In this document: positions 7,729 to 8,302 of the stretch, piece after piece
How positions within the stretch are numbered: the first letter of the stretch is position 1
How the letters are laid out: each line of letters begins with the position of its first letter
Assembly (NCBI GenBank): GCA_012838875.1
Contig: DUOL01000001.1
Location: 1 to 8,302, forward strand
Direction: 5' to 3'
DNA length: 8,302 nucleotides
DNA from: Bacteroidales bacterium
Lineage (GTDB): Bacteria; Bacteroidota; Bacteroidia; Bacteroidales; WCHB1-69
The notes under the pieces: generated by a model
Database searches by the model: none
What the model saw: only the letters and a program-made list of their open reading frames with translations
What the model was told of the DNA's origin: nothing
Position numbers and translations under genes: made by a program

Positions 7729-7735
7729 TTTCCTC
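7729..7735 (-). promoter_or_regulatory. Ribosome binding site candidate for mraZ
   Basis: On the minus strand the bases just before the mraZ ATG read AGAGGAAA, a partial Shine-Dalgarno match placed close to the start. It supports the ATG at 7728. Spacing is tight, and Bacteroidota often start without a strong site, so it is only a modest argument. Confidence 0.4.
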
Positions 7736-7747
7736 TATTTCAATGAA

Positions 7748-7763
7748 CAAAAATACAAAAATA
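7748..7763 (-). promoter_or_regulatory. Candidate operon promoter: two tandem TATTTTTG boxes
   Basis: On the minus strand 7763-7756 and 7755-7748 both read TATTTTTG, which fits the Bacteroidota sigma-ABfr -7 consensus TAnnTTTG. They end about 20 bases before the mraZ ATG, giving a short leader. No good TTTG element is visible at the normal -33 distance; TGTGG at 7780-7776 is the nearest candidate for the downstream box. Start of transcription would be around 7740-7752 depending on which box is used. Confidence 0.42.
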
Positions 7764-8026
7764 TTTTTATTAACTCCACACTTTTAATAAAAAAAGCACT
7801 TTTTATCCATTTTTAATTATAACTACCTGAATATCAGAATGGAAAAATTAGGAGTTTTTGATTAGAAAAATAACTTATAAACAATAAATTATTGATAACT
7901 TGCATTTTAAATTCACTTTTTGGCAACAATTGCAACTATTTAACAATCAGCAAATTAATATTTTCAACTTATTAATTTAATTTTCAAGCTATTTATTTTG
8001 GAAAAAAAAGGAAATTTCTGGAGATA

Positions 8027-8034
8027 TAACTTTG
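8027..8034 (+). promoter_or_regulatory. Possible divergent promoter -7 box (TAACTTTG)
   Basis: TAACTTTG fits the Bacteroidota TAnnTTTG consensus on the plus strand. A TTTG at 7997-8000 lies 26 bases upstream, longer than the normal spacing of about 19-21, so the match is incomplete. It would drive transcription away from mraZ towards the micro-ORF at 8108 and into the right repeat. Confidence 0.22.
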
Positions 8035-8107
8035 TAAAATCGAAAAAAACAATATCTCTTCTCAATTTTTCACACAAATATCAAAATATCATTGTTAATA
8101 TGTAATA

Positions 8108-8143
8108 ATGAAGAAACAGTTGTTAAAAAGTCTTACGAAATGA
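8108..8143 (+). pseudogene. Possible 5' remnant of a divergent gene (11 codons, MKKQLLKSLTK)
   Basis: A short plus-strand frame encodes MKKQLLKSLTK and stops just before the AT tract that borders the GC-rich repeat. A basic start followed by leucines resembles the beginning of a signal peptide, and a candidate -7 box lies about 75 bases upstream. It could be the surviving start of a gene cut off by the repeat, or chance in AT-rich DNA. No homology can be assigned from 11 residues. Confidence 0.15.
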
Positions 8144-8188
8144 GTATCAAATTTTTAATTCGTAATTTTTAATTTCTAATTTTCTCTT

Positions 8189-8302
8189 GGGCGTGCCCCC
8201 TCGCTGCGCTCGGGGTCGGCGCCCGGTTCCAAGTCCGCGGGCACAAGCCGTGGGGACGCAAGGCGGCAAAAAGAGCTTACAAGCTCGCTTTTTTGCCGCC
8301 GC
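8189..8302 (-). repeat. GC-rich intergenic repeat, right copy (inverted, runs off the window)
   Basis: The sequence starting GGGCGTGCCC at 8189 is the inverted counterpart of the repeat at the left end; 8189-8240 matches the complement of 245-296 at 46 of 52 positions. Beyond 8240 similarity continues more weakly through a hairpin to the window end, so the full length is not visible. GC content changes abruptly at 8189, and the AT-rich flank on the operon side resembles the flank of the left copy. It looks like a non-coding dispersed repeat rather than a gene. Confidence 0.75.
8262..8300. terminator. Strong hairpin in the right repeat, bidirectional terminator-like
   Basis: Arms at 8262-8278 and 8281-8300 pair over 17 positions with a three-base bulge (GGCGGCAAAAAGAGCTT against its complement). 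On the plus strand the inner stem GAGCT/AGCTC is followed by GCTTTTTTG at 8287-8296; on the minus strand the same stem is followed by TTTTTGCC. Both strands therefore show the stem-plus-T-run pattern of an intrinsic terminator. A terminator role is inferred from structure only. Confidence 0.45.

Larger units (their letters stand above)
7764..8188. other. AT-rich intergenic region upstream of mraZ
   Basis: This stretch of about 425 bases has no credible gene of normal length on either strand, no tRNA-like fold and no repeat array. It is strongly AT-rich, with A- and T-tracts. The right end carries the tract ATTTTTAATTCGTAATTTTTAATTTC that accompanies the GC-rich repeat, and 8027-8143 carries a possible plus-strand promoter and micro-ORF (listed separately). 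The rest may hold regulatory sites for the operon or decayed DNA, which cannot be told apart by eye. Confidence 0.6.

Noticed and set aside
7801..7811. DnaA box-like TTATCCAT
   Set aside because: Only a partial match to TTATCCACA, single copy, in very AT-rich DNA and without other origin signs.
7764..7860. MraZ operator of the TGGGN direct-repeat type
   Set aside because: No series of regularly spaced TGGG units was found on either strand; only an isolated TGTGG occurs near 7780.
1..8302. CRISPR array, tRNA, rRNA, riboswitch, insertion sequence with transposase
   Set aside because: No regularly spaced repeats, cloverleaf, rRNA segment, known aptamer-like leader or transposase frame could be seen on either strand.

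Overview
The window carries the promoter-proximal part of a bacterial division and cell wall (dcw) gene cluster, entirely on the minus strand, so transcription runs from right to left. The order is mraZ, rsmH (mraW), an ftsL-like gene, ftsI (a class B penicillin-binding protein), murE, mraY, and then a gene for a stand-alone, degenerate MurD C-terminal domain. The genes overlap or are separated by at most 17 bases, which indicates a single operon.

Several features point to a Bacteroidota member, probably of the Bacteroidales type: the gene order, a 418-residue MraY with a long insertion, an FtsI with a C-terminal PASTA-like segment, an FtsL with a very short lysine-rich tail, TATTTTTG promoter boxes fitting the TAnnTTTG consensus, and AT-rich spacers. 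This placement is an inference from gene content; no rRNA is present. MurE has the DNPR motif, so the peptidoglycan is probably of the meso-diaminopimelate type.

Layout: 1-28 shows nothing recognisable. 29-76 is a long hairpin. 77-296 is GC-rich repeat DNA. 297-400 is AT-rich spacer. 401-7728 is the gene cluster. 7729-8188 is a very AT-rich intergenic region with the likely operon promoter and a possible divergent promoter. 8189-8302 is a second copy of the GC-rich repeat, in inverted orientation.

The proteins act together in septal wall synthesis. MurE adds the third peptide residue to the cytoplasmic precursor, MraY transfers the precursor to the lipid carrier (lipid I), and FtsI crosslinks the polymer at the septum with FtsL as a divisome partner. 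MraZ is the probable regulator of the operon and RsmH methylates 16S rRNA.

The most unusual points are at the operon's end. Where a full murD of about 440 codons is expected there is only an intact 185-codon ORF that matches MurD domain 3 and has lost its key residues. The usual downstream genes (ftsW, murG, murC, ftsQ, ftsA, ftsZ) are not there; the cluster stops at a GC-rich repeat whose inverted partner lies upstream of mraZ. No clearly new defence or mobile system is visible.
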